This document shows, piece after piece, positions 8,703 to 16,881 of a stretch of DNA of 64,000 nucleotides; the stretch's first letter is position 1; every line of letters starts with the position of its first letter. The stretch spans positions 2,542,001 to 2,606,000 of the forward strand of contig CP124680.1 in the NCBI GenBank assembly GCA_029961745.1, given 5' to 3'. This DNA is from Nocardioides sp. L-11A. GTDB taxonomy: Bacteria; Actinomycetota; Actinomycetes; Propionibacteriales; Nocardioidaceae. Made by a program: the position numbers and the translations under genes. The notes beneath the pieces are model-generated. The model ran no database searches. It saw nothing but the letters and a program-made list of their open reading frames with translations, and had not been told where the DNA came from.

Positions 8703-10264
8703 CCGACGGTGGCCTGCCCGGCCTGCTGCACGGGCGCGCCGCAGCCGGCCCGGAGACGCCGTTCCTGACCTGGCAAGGAGAGGTGCTGACCTACGGACAC
8801 GCGGACGAGCTCGTCCGCGTGCTGGCCAGCGCCCTCATGCTTCACGACTCGCGCGGAGGTGGGAGCGGACGGATTGCTGTCTACGCCGCCAACTCGCCTG
8901 GGGCGGTGCTGGTATGGCTGGCGAGCCAGGCGGCCGGTCTGGTGCCCGTCACGCTCAACCGAGCACAGCTCGGCCGGCCTCTGGCAGAGGCGGTCCGCCG
9001 CTCGCGGGCCTCGGTACTGATCGCGGATCCGGACGGCGCCCCGACCCTGCAGGGGGCAGCCGGACCCGAGACGCGGGTGCTGGTGCTGGACGGTGACCAC
9101 GGGGTCGGCTCGCTGATCGGCTCCGCGGCGGGCTCCGGCGTGGACGCGGCGACGAGGCAGGGACCGGTCGCGCTGCCGGCTCCCGTCGAGGTCCAGCCCG
9201 GAGACGCGGCGACCATCATGTTCAGCTCCGGGACCACAGGTACCGCCAAGGGCGTCGTGATCCCGCACGGCATGTTCGTCTCCTCCTCGCGCCGCCTCGT
9301 GGAGGCGTGGGGAATCGGACCGGACGACGTCCTGCACTGCTGGGCACCGTGGTTCCATGTCGCGGCCCAGGTCGACGTCTTCGCCTTGGCACTGCAGGCG
9401 GGAGCGTCGGTCGCCCTGTTCGAGGGATTCTCCGCCAGCCGGTTCTGGCAGCAGATCCACGACAGCGGGGCCACGGTCTTCGGCGGGTTCGTCTCGGTGC
9501 TGGAGATGCTCAACGCCCGCCCACCCGGCGATCTGGACCGGGCCCACCGCCTGCGCCTCGGCGTGGCCGGACACGTTCCGCGCGCGCTGCGGCGTACTTT
9601 CGAGGAGCGCTTCGGCGTACCCCTACTCGACGCCTACGGGATGAGCGAGGCGGAACCCCTCACGATGCCACGGGTGGAGCTCGACCTGCCGGACGGCAGC
9701 TGCGGCCCCGCGAACCCGGACTTCGAGATCCAGATCCACGACGCCCACGGCATCCTCTGCCCTCCCGGCGTCGAGGGTCAGATCGTCTTCCGCCCCCGGC
9801 GGGAGCACGTCATGATGCTGGGCTATCTCGACGATCCGGAGCGGACCGCCGCAGCGTGGCGGGACGGCTGGTTCCTCACCGGCGACCTCGGGACTCTCGA
9901 CGAGCGGGGCTGGCTGTCCTTCCGGGACCGGATGGCCGAGTTCATTCGGGTCCGCGGTGAGAACGTCTCGCCGCAGGAGGTGGAGTCGGTGCTCATGGAG
10001 CACCCCGGGGTCGCCGAGGTCGGCGTCGTCGGTGTCGCATCCGAGCTCGGCGAGCACGACGTCAAGGCCGTCATCGTCCCCCGCCCGGGGACCTCGCTGG
10101 CCGGGCTCACCGACTGGTGCTCGACGCGGATGGCGCCGTTCATGGTGCCGCGCTGGGTCCAGGTGGTCGACGTACTGCCGCGCACCCCGACGTCGAAGGT
10201 CCGTCGCCCCGAGTTGCGGGACCTGGCGGGGCCTGTCCAGCTCGCCGCCGACCTTCCGTCCTGA
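8699..10264 (+). CDS. AMP-forming acyl-CoA ligase (ANL superfamily), second copy
   Basis: A 521-aa acid:CoA ligase with the P-loop IMFSSGTTGTAKGVV (about residues 173-187), LLDAYGMSEAEPLTMP as A5, GWFLTGDLGTLDERG as A7 and VRGENVSPQEVES as A8. The A10 catalytic lysine lies in PRTPTSKVRR near residue 500. It resembles the ligase at 3999 in size and motifs and is probably an older duplicate with a different acid specificity. The GTG start overlaps the biotin carrier stop, and a biotin carboxylase gene follows after 21 nt. A ligase embedded between two carboxylase subunit genes strongly suggests that it makes the acyl-CoA which the carboxylase uses. That link is inference. Confidence 0.87.
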   Translation: MTDGGLPGLLHGRAAAGPETPFLTWQGEVLTYGHADELVRVLASALMLHDSRGGGSGRIAVYAANSPGAVLVWLASQAAGLVPVTLNRAQLGRPLAEAVRRSRASVLIADPDGAPTLQGAAGPETRVLVLDGDHGVGSLIGSAAGSGVDAATRQGPVALPAPVEVQPGDAATIMFSSGTTGTAKGVVIPHGMFVSSSRRLVEAWGIGPDDVLHCWAPWFHVAAQVDVFALALQAGASVALFEGFSASRFWQQIHDSGATVFGGFVSVLEMLNARPPGDLDRAHRLRLGVAGHVPRALRRTFEERFGVPLLDAYGMSEAEPLTMPRVELDLPDGSCGPANPDFEIQIHDAHGILCPPGVEGQIVFRPRREHVMMLGYLDDPERTAAAWRDGWFLTGDLGTLDERGWLSFRDRMAEFIRVRGENVSPQEVESVLMEHPGVAEVGVVGVASELGEHDVKAVIVPRPGTSLAGLTDWCSTRMAPFMVPRWVQVVDVLPRTPTSKVRRPELRDLAGPVQLAADLPS

Positions 10265-10285
10265 GAACGCACAGAGGAGAAGAAC

Positions 10286-11620
10286 GTGTTCAACAAGCTG
10301 CTCGTCGCCAACCGTGGCGAGATCGCGGTCCGCGTACTGCGTACCGCGCAGGCGATGGGGATCCGCACCGTCGCCGTCTACTCCGACGCCGACCGCGACG
10401 CTCTGCATGTCCGGATGGCCGACGAGGCGGTGCGAGTCGGCCCTGCCGCGGTGCAGGATTCCTATCTGAATCTCGACAAGGTGCTCGACGTCGCGCTCGC
10501 GGCCGGGGCCGAGGCGGTGCATCCCGGTTACGGGCTGCTCAGTGAGAATGCGGAGTTCGCCCGCCGGGTCGGGGCCGCGGGCCTGGTGTGGGTGGGTCCC
10601 GGCCCGGACGTGATCGAGGCGATGGGCGACAAGATCCGGGCGCGGGCCACCATGCTGGCCGCCGGCGTGCCCGTGTCCCGGGGGAGCGGGGAGGCGCCAC
10701 GCACCGTCGAGGAGGCCCTGGACGCGGCGGCATCCGTGGGCTACCCGTTGATGCTGAAGGCCGCGGCGGGTGGCGGCGGCATCGGGATGTCGTCGGTGAG
10801 CGGACCAGCCCAGCTGGCCGCCGCCTTCGACCAGGCCCGAGGCCGCGCCGAGCGCATGTTCGGATCGCCGGACCTGCTGCTCGAGCGGCTGGTGAGCCCG
10901 GCGCGTCACGTCGAGGTCCAGGTCGTGGGACTGGCGAAGGGAAGGGTCGTGGCGCTGGGAGAGCGCGATTGCTCGGTCCAGCGTCGCTTCCAGAAGGTGG
11001 TCGAGGAGTCGCCGGCACCCGGGCTGAGCGCGCGGACCAGAGCCGCCTTGCATGCCGCCGCCGTTGCCGCCGCCGAGGCGGTGGGCTACTGCGGCGCCGG
11101 CACCGTGGAGTTCCTGCTCGATCCGGCGACGGAGGAGTTCGTCTTCTTGGAGATGAACACCCGGCTCCAGGTCGAGCACCCGGTAACGGAACTCGTCACG
11201 GGTCTGGACCTGGTCGAGCTGCAGCTCCGGATCGCCGCGGCGGAGGACGTCGACCTGGGCACCGTCGTACCCGAGGGCCATGCGCTCGAACTGCGTCTGT
11301 ATGCCGAGGACCCGCATCGGTTCCTCCCGGCGCCCGGAGCGATCGAGACCTGGAACGTGCCGGACCGGCCCTGGCTGCGCGTCGACACAGGCTATGTCGC
11401 CGGCGACGAGGTGACGCGCCATTACGACCCACTGGTGGCGAAGATCTGCGTCCTCGGCGCCGACCGCGCCGAGGCCCTCGCTCGTGCCGCCGAAGCTCTT
11501 GAGGAGATCGCTGTCGCGCCGCTGGTGACCAACCTGCCGTTTCTCGTGGAGGTGCTGGCCGAGCCGGGTTTCGCCGCGGGGGGCTATGACACCGCCCTGG
11601 TCGACCGGATGACCCGCTGA
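10286..11620 (+). CDS. Biotin carboxylase subunit
   Basis: A 444-aa ATP-grasp biotin carboxylase, which carboxylates biotin on the carrier protein using ATP and bicarbonate. It begins FNKLLVANRGEIAVRVLRTA, has the glycine-rich ATP loop KAAAGGGGIGM at residues 158-168 and ERDCSVQRRFQKVVEE. EMNTRLQVEHPVTE contains the catalytic Glu/Arg cluster. It ends about where the biotin carboxylase C-terminal domain ends, with no biotinyl domain fused, which agrees with the separate carrier at 8487. AGAGGAGAA precedes the GTG start. It is the last gene of the run, and a strong hairpin follows. Confidence 0.92.
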   Translation: MFNKLLVANRGEIAVRVLRTAQAMGIRTVAVYSDADRDALHVRMADEAVRVGPAAVQDSYLNLDKVLDVALAAGAEAVHPGYGLLSENAEFARRVGAAGLVWVGPGPDVIEAMGDKIRARATMLAAGVPVSRGSGEAPRTVEEALDAAASVGYPLMLKAAAGGGGIGMSSVSGPAQLAAAFDQARGRAERMFGSPDLLLERLVSPARHVEVQVVGLAKGRVVALGERDCSVQRRFQKVVEESPAPGLSARTRAALHAAAVAAAEAVGYCGAGTVEFLLDPATEEFVFLEMNTRLQVEHPVTELVTGLDLVELQLRIAAAEDVDLGTVVPEGHALELRLYAEDPHRFLPAPGAIETWNVPDRPWLRVDTGYVAGDEVTRHYDPLVAKICVLGADRAEALARAAEALEEIAVAPLVTNLPFLVEVLAEPGFAAGGYDTALVDRMTR

Positions 11621-11634
11621 GCGGACGACCGTGG

Positions 11635-11658
11635 TCTGACGACCGACCGGTCGTCAGA
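11635..11658. terminator. Bidirectional terminator hairpin
   Basis: A perfect 10-bp inverted repeat (TCTGACGACC / GGTCGTCAGA, loop GACC) lies between the convergent biotin carboxylase gene and the GST-family gene. It overlaps the stop codon of the latter (11654-11656). It lacks T-runs, as many actinomycete terminators do, and would serve both strands. Confidence 0.65.
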
Positions 11659-12619
11659 GCACGTCGCGCCCGTGCGGGGTGTGCCAGCCGGACTCGTCGG
11701 GGCCGACGGGCACGATCTGCGTCGGGTTGATGCCGGTGTGGACGACGTAGTAGTGCCGTTTGATCTGTTCGAAGTCGATGGTCTCGCCGAAGCCGGGCGT
11801 CTGGAACAGGTCGCGGGCGTAGGCCCACAGCACCGGCATCTCGCTCAGCTTGTTGCGGTTGCACTTGAAGTGCCCGTGGTAGACCGCGTCGAAGCGCGCC
11901 AGCGTGGTGAACAGCCGCACGTCGGCCTCGGTGATCCGGTCGCCCATGAGATAGCGCCGGTCCGCGAGCCGCTCCTCGAGCCAGTCCATCGCCACCCAGA
12001 GTCGCTCGTACGCTGCCTCATACGCCTCCTGCGACCCGGCGAACCCACACCGGTACACGCCGTTGTTCAGCTCGGTGAAGACCCGCTGCATCACCTCCTC
12101 CATCTCCTCGCGGCACTCGTCGGGCCACAGGTCCGGTGCGTCGGGGCGATGGTGGTCGCGCCACTCGAAGAAGAGGTCGTGGGTGATCCACGGGAAGTCG
12201 TTGGTGACCACCGACCTCGTCGGCACGTCCACCATCGCCGGCACTGTGATGCCCCGCGGATAGTCGGGGAAGCGCGCGAAGTAGGCCTGCTGGATCCGCT
12301 CGTACCCCAGCACGGGGTCCACCCCGTCCGGGTCGAGGTCGAAGGTCCAGCTCCGCTCGTCGTGGGTCGGCCCGGTCAGTCCCATCGAGACGACCTCCTC
12401 GAGCCCCAGCAGCGAGCGCACGATGATCGCGCGGTTCGCCCACGGGCACGCCCGCGCCGCCACCAGCCGGTACCGTCCCGGCTCCACCGGCCACGTCGGC
12501 ACGTCGAGCTCGCTGCCGCCGTACGGATCCTGGCTGCGACCCTCGACCTTCGTGATCCGGTCCGGGATGTAGTTCATGTCCCGTTCGAAGGCCTGGGTCT
12601 TCTTCGTGTCCGTCGGCAC
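11654..12619 (-). CDS. Xi-class glutathione transferase / glutathionyl-hydroquinone reductase-like protein
   Basis: A 321-aa protein of the ECM4/YqjG type, which removes thiols from thiolated hydroquinones. The active-site motif is ACPWANRA, with the catalytic Cys, matching the C-P-W-A-H-R of the family except that His is replaced by Asn. The C-terminal helical domain carries GDRITEADVRLFTTLARFD and the family ending HYYxVHTGINPTQIVPVGP. I chose the GTG at 12619 because AGGAGG sits 6 nt upstream. The ATG of MNYIPDR 15 codons later is possible. Actinomycetes make mycothiol rather than glutathione, so the natural thiol is probably mycothiol (inference). Confidence 0.88.
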   Translation of the reverse strand: MPTDTKKTQAFERDMNYIPDRITKVEGRSQDPYGGSELDVPTWPVEPGRYRLVAARACPWANRAIIVRSLLGLEEVVSMGLTGPTHDERSWTFDLDPDGVDPVLGYERIQQAYFARFPDYPRGITVPAMVDVPTRSVVTNDFPWITHDLFFEWRDHHRPDAPDLWPDECREEMEEVMQRVFTELNNGVYRCGFAGSQEAYEAAYERLWVAMDWLEERLADRRYLMGDRITEADVRLFTTLARFDAVYHGHFKCNRNKLSEMPVLWAYARDLFQTPGFGETIDFEQIKRHYYVVHTGINPTQIVPVGPDESGWHTPHGRDVL

Positions 12620-12782
12620 GTGTCCTCCTCGTGGTGGGCTCTGCGCCGAGCCTAGGCGGCGGTCCTGGGGCGACCTGGTCGTCCCCCTGCCGTTTCCGAG
12701 TCGGGGAAGCGGATCGTCGGGCAGGATGCGCGGTACGTCGCGCGGTGCCGCACCGCGGTCCGACGCCCTGACAGGAGACCCC

Positions 12783-13121
12783 ATGCCCCAGGACCCGAGC
12801 CGGTCGCAGCCCGTGCGCCCCTTCACCCGCCAGTCCACCGTGCTCGAGCTGTCCTCGACTCTGCCCGGGCGCGCGTTCAAGGCGATGATCGTGCGCCAAC
12901 TCCCTCCGACCGCTACCGAGAAGGAGCGTCAGGAGCTGGAGGACCTCACCGTCGGTCTTCCGCTGGAGACCCTGGTGGAGCTGTCCGAGGGCAAGCTCAC
13001 CTGGGGGATCGCCGACTCCCTCCTCGATCTGGCGAACCGCAAGCCGCATCGCGTGATCGCTCGCGGTGCCGGCGCCGGTGCGGGCGTGCTGAAGAAGGTC
13101 GCGAGCTCGGTTCGCCGCTGA
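12783..13121 (+). CDS. Hypothetical protein, 112 aa
   Basis: I do not recognise this protein. It is 112 aa, with no signal peptide or membrane segment. It is basic at both ends, with an acidic amphipathic middle (TATEKERQELEDLTVGLPLE) and a glycine/alanine stretch (RGAGAGAGVLKKV) before an Arg-Arg tail. CAGGAGACCCC before the ATG at 12783 is a good ribosome site. It is divergent from the GST-family gene, and the 163-nt region between them should hold both promoters. Codon use and GC-rich third positions look native. No neighbour suggests a function. Confidence 0.65.
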   Translation: MPQDPSRSQPVRPFTRQSTVLELSSTLPGRAFKAMIVRQLPPTATEKERQELEDLTVGLPLETLVELSEGKLTWGIADSLLDLANRKPHRVIARGAGAGAGVLKKVASSVRR

Positions 13122-13212
13122 CGGCGCGCACGCTCGCCCTCCGCATCCAGGGCCTCGCGCCGGGGAGCGACGCGCGGCCTGGGTAGGCCCGGGACCGAGT
13201 CGGGTCGCGGGC

Positions 13213-13692
13213 CTAGAAGCCTCGGAAGACTCCGTCATCGTCCACGGCATCCGCGAACTCAGCGAAGTCCATGTTCGCGATCGACAGGTTGTCGTCGATC
13301 GAGGCGACCGCGGTAGCAACGCACCGGAACGCTTGACCGAAGACCCATCCGAACTCCTCCTCATCCTCATCCTCAGCGCTCAGGTCCACGAACACCACCG
13401 TCGGATCGTCGCCCGACGTCGCCTCTCGCATCGAGCGGTGGTCCGCGAGGACGACATAGCCGGGGTGCTCCCTGGGCCAAACGCTCGCGAGGGTCTCCGG
13501 AGTGACGGCATCGAAGCCCAGATCTGAGATCGCCGCTTGATGTGCAGCGTATTCGTCCCCGTCAGCGACGCCGTCGGACTCCTGAGACACTGCTTCGACC
13601 ACGCGCTGCCAGGCATCGTCCGCTGAGAAATCGGTGCGGATGAGCGGCATCAGGCCGTCGGCGACGAGTTGAGCAATGCGGTCGAGGTTCAT
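13213..13692 (-). CDS. DUF6924-like small acidic protein
   Basis: A 159-aa strongly acidic protein. The N-terminal LIRTDFSADDAWQRVVEAV and the ending LSIANMDFAEFADAVDDDGVFRGF, seen here around NMDFAEFADAVD and GVFRGF, match my memory of DUF6924, a family found mostly in Actinomycetota and of unknown function. The middle holds HPGYVVLADHRSMREA and a very acidic SAEDEDEEEFGW loop. It is a single gene, with neighbours on the same strand 80 nt away (DUF222-HNH) but no overlap. Family assignment is from recalled motifs, not a search. Confidence 0.7.
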   Translation of the reverse strand: MNLDRIAQLVADGLMPLIRTDFSADDAWQRVVEAVSQESDGVADGDEYAAHQAAISDLGFDAVTPETLASVWPREHPGYVVLADHRSMREATSGDDPTVVFVDLSAEDEDEEEFGWVFGQAFRCVATAVASIDDNLSIANMDFAEFADAVDDDGVFRGF

Positions 13693-13771
13693 GGCGGGAT
13701 CCTTGCCGAGCTCGTCTCAGCGCGCACCACTTCCTTCAGATCCGGTGGCCGACCGTCCGAGACTCCGAGCG

Positions 13772-15220
13772 TCACCTACGCCCGAACGCGGCCTCATCCA
13801 GGATCAGCTCGTAGCGCGCGGGGTAGACCTCGCCGATCAGGGTGCCGTCGGGGTCGCGTAGTCCCTCGACGAGGGTGGTGCCGTAGCGGGTGACCACCCG
13901 GACCAGCCCATGCGGGGACTCCCAGCGGTAGGCGCCGAGGCCGAGTTGCCGGGTGCGGTAGGGGAGATGGGTCTTGGTGCGGTGATGTCGGCGGGTGAGG
14001 GGTGCGTCGTTGTGGTCGCCGGTCTGGCCGGGAGGGCCGTGGGAGTCGTAGGGGGCGACGTGGTCGTGGTCGAGGCGCCGGGTGCGGGAGGTGGAGTGGG
14101 GGAAGACGTCGCCTCCGGTGCGGAGCAGGGTGCGCTCCCGGCAGGCGGCGGGGTGCTCGTAGGCGTCGACGGCGGCGCCGAGGTTGAGGTCGATGACCGG
14201 CTTCAGGTCGATCCGTCGGTGGCGCAGGAGGGCGGCGAGCTGCTCGAGGAGCATCGGGCCGAGGTCCTCGACCCGGGCGACGCCCTGCGCGTGACCGGCG
14301 AGGACGGCGGCGTTGAGATGGACGTAGACGACGCCCTTGCGCTCGGCGCCCGACCGCGGGGGCGGCGAGTCTGTGGCTGCGGTGTCCTCCGGATCCGGCT
14401 CGGGACTGCGCGCACCTTCGAGGAAGCGGACGGCGGCGTAGGGGTCGGCGAGCAGCTCGGCGGCGCGGGCGCGGAACTGGTCCATGGTCGGGACGTCGTC
14501 GTCGTGCTCGGGGACGTGTTGGTCGGCGAGGGCGGTGGCGATCTCCTCGACGGTGGTGGTGAACTCGACGGCGCCGGCGGTGGGGAGGCGGAGGGTGATC
14601 GGCTGGACGTCGGCCTGACCGTCGATGGCCGCGATCGCCTGGCCGGGTCGGCGTCGGCGGGCGAAGACGCCGGTCCGCGCCTCCTCCGCGGCGATCCGCG
14701 CGCGGTGGGCGTCGGGGTCGGCCTCGATGATCCGGGCCTCGGCGAGCTCGATCAGCTTGCCGGCGGGCAGGTCGTGGGCTGCGGCGAGGGATGCGTCGAC
14801 GAGGGCGGCGGCGTCCTTGGCGAGGGGCCGGGACAGGTCGGCGATCTTGCGTGCCACCCAGACCTCGACGTCGAGGCTCTGCACCCGCTGCCACAGGAGG
14901 GGGAGGCGGTGACGCAGGTCGAGCGCGGCGGCCGCGCGGTGGGTGGTCGCGATCGTCCCGGCCCGGCCGGCGATCGCGAACTCGGCGAAGCAGAGCTCCG
15001 CGACCTGCGGTGTGCCCTCGCCGCCGAGCCGGCAGAGCCGGTCGCCGCCCAGCCGCACCGGCACCGCCCCGGGTTGGGACTGCGGGTCGACGGAGTGTAG
15101 ATCGCACCAGGCGAGCAGGCGCAGCAGCTCGTCGACATCGCTCCGGCGTCGCTGGCGCACCCCGGACTCCTCAGCGGCGAGCAGTGCCGCCGCGTCGAGA
15201 TCCGAGAAGTCCGTCACCAT
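13772..15220 (-). CDS. DUF222 / 13E12-repeat family HNH endonuclease, SOS-controlled
   Basis: A 482-aa protein with an N-terminal DUF222 (13E12 repeat) region covering most of the chain and a C-terminal HNH nuclease domain. The domain is recognisable from LDHDHVAPYDSHG, then NDAPL and RRHHRTKTH (His, Asn, His metal/catalytic pattern). Function is unproven in the family, and association with mobile DNA and the SOS response is known for several mycobacterial members. The ATG at 15220 lies exactly 6 nt after a TATGAT -10 box, so the mRNA is probably leaderless. A perfect LexA box fills the promoter spacer. It is divergent from the Wadjet operon. The GC-rich shadow frames in this gene are not genes. 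Confidence 0.9.
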   Translation of the reverse strand: MVTDFSDLDAAALLAAEESGVRQRRRSDVDELLRLLAWCDLHSVDPQSQPGAVPVRLGGDRLCRLGGEGTPQVAELCFAEFAIAGRAGTIATTHRAAAALDLRHRLPLLWQRVQSLDVEVWVARKIADLSRPLAKDAAALVDASLAAAHDLPAGKLIELAEARIIEADPDAHRARIAAEEARTGVFARRRRPGQAIAAIDGQADVQPITLRLPTAGAVEFTTTVEEIATALADQHVPEHDDDVPTMDQFRARAAELLADPYAAVRFLEGARSPEPDPEDTAATDSPPPRSGAERKGVVYVHLNAAVLAGHAQGVARVEDLGPMLLEQLAALLRHRRIDLKPVIDLNLGAAVDAYEHPAACRERTLLRTGGDVFPHSTSRTRRLDHDHVAPYDSHGPPGQTGDHNDAPLTRRHHRTKTHLPYRTRQLGLGAYRWESPHGLVRVVTRYGTTLVEGLRDPDGTLIGEVYPARYELILDEAAFGRR

Positions 15221-15226
15221 CCACTC

Positions 15227-15254
15227 ATCATAGTCGAACAGATGTTCGAGTCAA
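15227..15254 (-). promoter_or_regulatory. SOS promoter: LexA box between -35 and -10
   Basis: Reading the minus strand, a near-consensus promoter TTGACT (15254-15249), 16-nt spacer and TATGAT (15232-15227) ends 6 nt before the DUF222-HNH start. The spacer contains the palindrome at 15234-15249, TCGAACAGATGTTCGA on the plus strand. It fits the Bacillus/Mycobacterium LexA consensus TCGAAC-N4-GTTCGA perfectly. LexA bound here would block RNA polymerase, so the gene should be switched on by DNA damage. The box is 142 nt upstream of jetA, in the same divergent region. Confidence 0.9.
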
Positions 15255-15390
15255 GGTCGCATGGCATGCCTGTGGAGAAAGCAGCCCGACCTGGCCTGTC
15301 TACCCGTGGCCGGGGGTGGTCCCGGGATCCGTCGTACCCCTCTGGAATGCTGTTCCCTCCCCCGAGAGCCAGGAGGAAGGTGGGGACGAC

Positions 15391-16881
15391 GTGAGCGAGA
15401 TCGCCGGTGAGCTGGCGCGGGTCAAGGGCGCCTTCGCGCAGCCGACCCTGACCCTGCTCCATCAGCGCCAGGCGCCGGTCGTGATCACGATCTTCCGCGC
15501 GGCGTTCGGGCGCAACAACAAGCCCATTCCGACCGCCCGGCTGCACACCCAGGTGGAGGAGCACCTCGCCGAGATCGCCCTCGCCGGTGAGGGCGAGGTG
15601 CCCGCCGGCAGCGGCCGCGACATCTGCCAACGGTGGATGCGGGGGCAGTGGCTGGTGCGCTCGCTCGACGAGCAGGGCAACGAGGTCTACTCGCTGACCT
15701 CCCATGCCCAGCAGGCGCTCGAGCTGGTCAAGAACCTCGCCCGCGACCGCGCCACCCTCAGCGAGCACCGGATCGCCACGATCCTGGGCACCGTACGCCG
15801 CTTCAACTCCGAGGCGAACCCCGACCGTGGCGCCCGGGTGAGCCTGCTCAACGAGGAGATCGCCCGGCTCAAGGCCGAGCGTGACCGGCTCGTCGACGGC
15901 GCGGAGCTGGTGAGCGCCACCGAGGACTACATGGTCGAGGGGTTCACCGAGCTGCTGTCGCTGATCAGCGCGCTGCCCAGCGACTTCGCGCGGGTCGAGG
16001 AGCGGTTCGCCACGATCCGTGGCGAGATCCTGGCCGCCTTCCGGGCCGAGGACCGCCCGGCCGGCGAGGTCATCGACGAGTACCTCGCCCGCGCCGACGC
16101 CCTGATCACGGCCACCCACGAGGGGCGGGCGTTCGAGGGGGCGTTCGCGCTGCTGCGCGACGACGCGCTGGTGACCCAGCTCCGCGAGGACCTCACCGCG
16201 CTGCTGGAGCACCCGCTGTCCGACGGGATCCTCGGGGACGCCGACCGGGCCGAGCTGCGCGGCACCGTCCGGTTGGTGCGCGACGGCCTCGACCGGGTGC
16301 TGGCCCAGCGCAGCCGGGTGACGGCGACGCTGAAGGAGTACATCGTCTCCCACGACGCCGCGCGCGACCGCGAGCTGGAGCAGACCCTGCGCCAGGTCGA
16401 GTCGGAGCTGATGACGTGGATGGCCGAGACCGGCCCGCGGGCGACCCACGACGTCTCGCTGCTCCCGGGCCGGGTCGGCGTCGACCACCTGCGTGAGCGG
16501 TTCTACGACCCCGCCGACGACGTCCTGCCCGACCGGATCGCCGACGCCGACCCGGCCGACGCGCCCGCCCTGTCCCTCGCCGAGCTGATGGCCCAGGGAG
16601 GTCCCCAGCTCGGGTCCCTGCGGCAGCGGCTCGACGACGCGCTGCGCGACCTGCTGCCCGCCGCGTCCCTGGGCGAGCTGTTCGACACCCTCGAGCCGTC
16701 GCTGCGGCGGCCGGTGGAGATCTTCGGCCTGCTGCACCTCGCCGCCAACCGCGATCTGGCCACCGAGGACGCGGTCGAGTCGTTCGCCGCGGTCCGCCCC
16801 GACGGGTCGCAGCGGACCTTCGCGGTGCCGCGCACGCCCCTGCCCGACCCCGACCTCGACCGTCAGGAGTCCACCGCATGA
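15391..16881 (+). CDS. jetA: Wadjet protein JetA (DUF3375, kleisin-like; MksF)
   Basis: A 496-aa DUF3375 protein, the kleisin subunit of the Wadjet/MksBEFG condensin. It begins ARVKGAFAQPTLTLLHQRQAPVVITIFRAAF and LHTQVEEHL, seen here through its winged-helix-like start, continues with RWMRGQWLVRSLDEQGNEVYSLTSHAQQAL, of which QWLVR and YSLTSHAQQAL are typical. A long helical middle follows (LSEHRIATILGTVRRFNSEA), then a C-terminal LGELFDTLEPSLRRPVEIFGLL. The GTG at 15391 follows AGGAGGAAGG. It would bridge the JetC ATPase heads and bind JetB. Its stop overlaps the JetB start by 4 nt, and the four genes form one tight operon. Confidence 0.93.
   Translation: MSEIAGELARVKGAFAQPTLTLLHQRQAPVVITIFRAAFGRNNKPIPTARLHTQVEEHLAEIALAGEGEVPAGSGRDICQRWMRGQWLVRSLDEQGNEVYSLTSHAQQALELVKNLARDRATLSEHRIATILGTVRRFNSEANPDRGARVSLLNEEIARLKAERDRLVDGAELVSATEDYMVEGFTELLSLISALPSDFARVEERFATIRGEILAAFRAEDRPAGEVIDEYLARADALITATHEGRAFEGAFALLRDDALVTQLREDLTALLEHPLSDGILGDADRAELRGTVRLVRDGLDRVLAQRSRVTATLKEYIVSHDAARDRELEQTLRQVESELMTWMAETGPRATHDVSLLPGRVGVDHLRERFYDPADDVLPDRIADADPADAPALSLAELMAQGGPQLGSLRQRLDDALRDLLPAASLGELFDTLEPSLRRPVEIFGLLHLAANRDLATEDAVESFAAVRPDGSQRTFAVPRTPLPDPDLDRQESTA

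Noticed and set aside
13772..15220. Group I intron or intein homing HNH enzyme.
   Set aside because: The protein is a full-length DUF222 family member in its own transcription unit, with no interrupted host gene around it.
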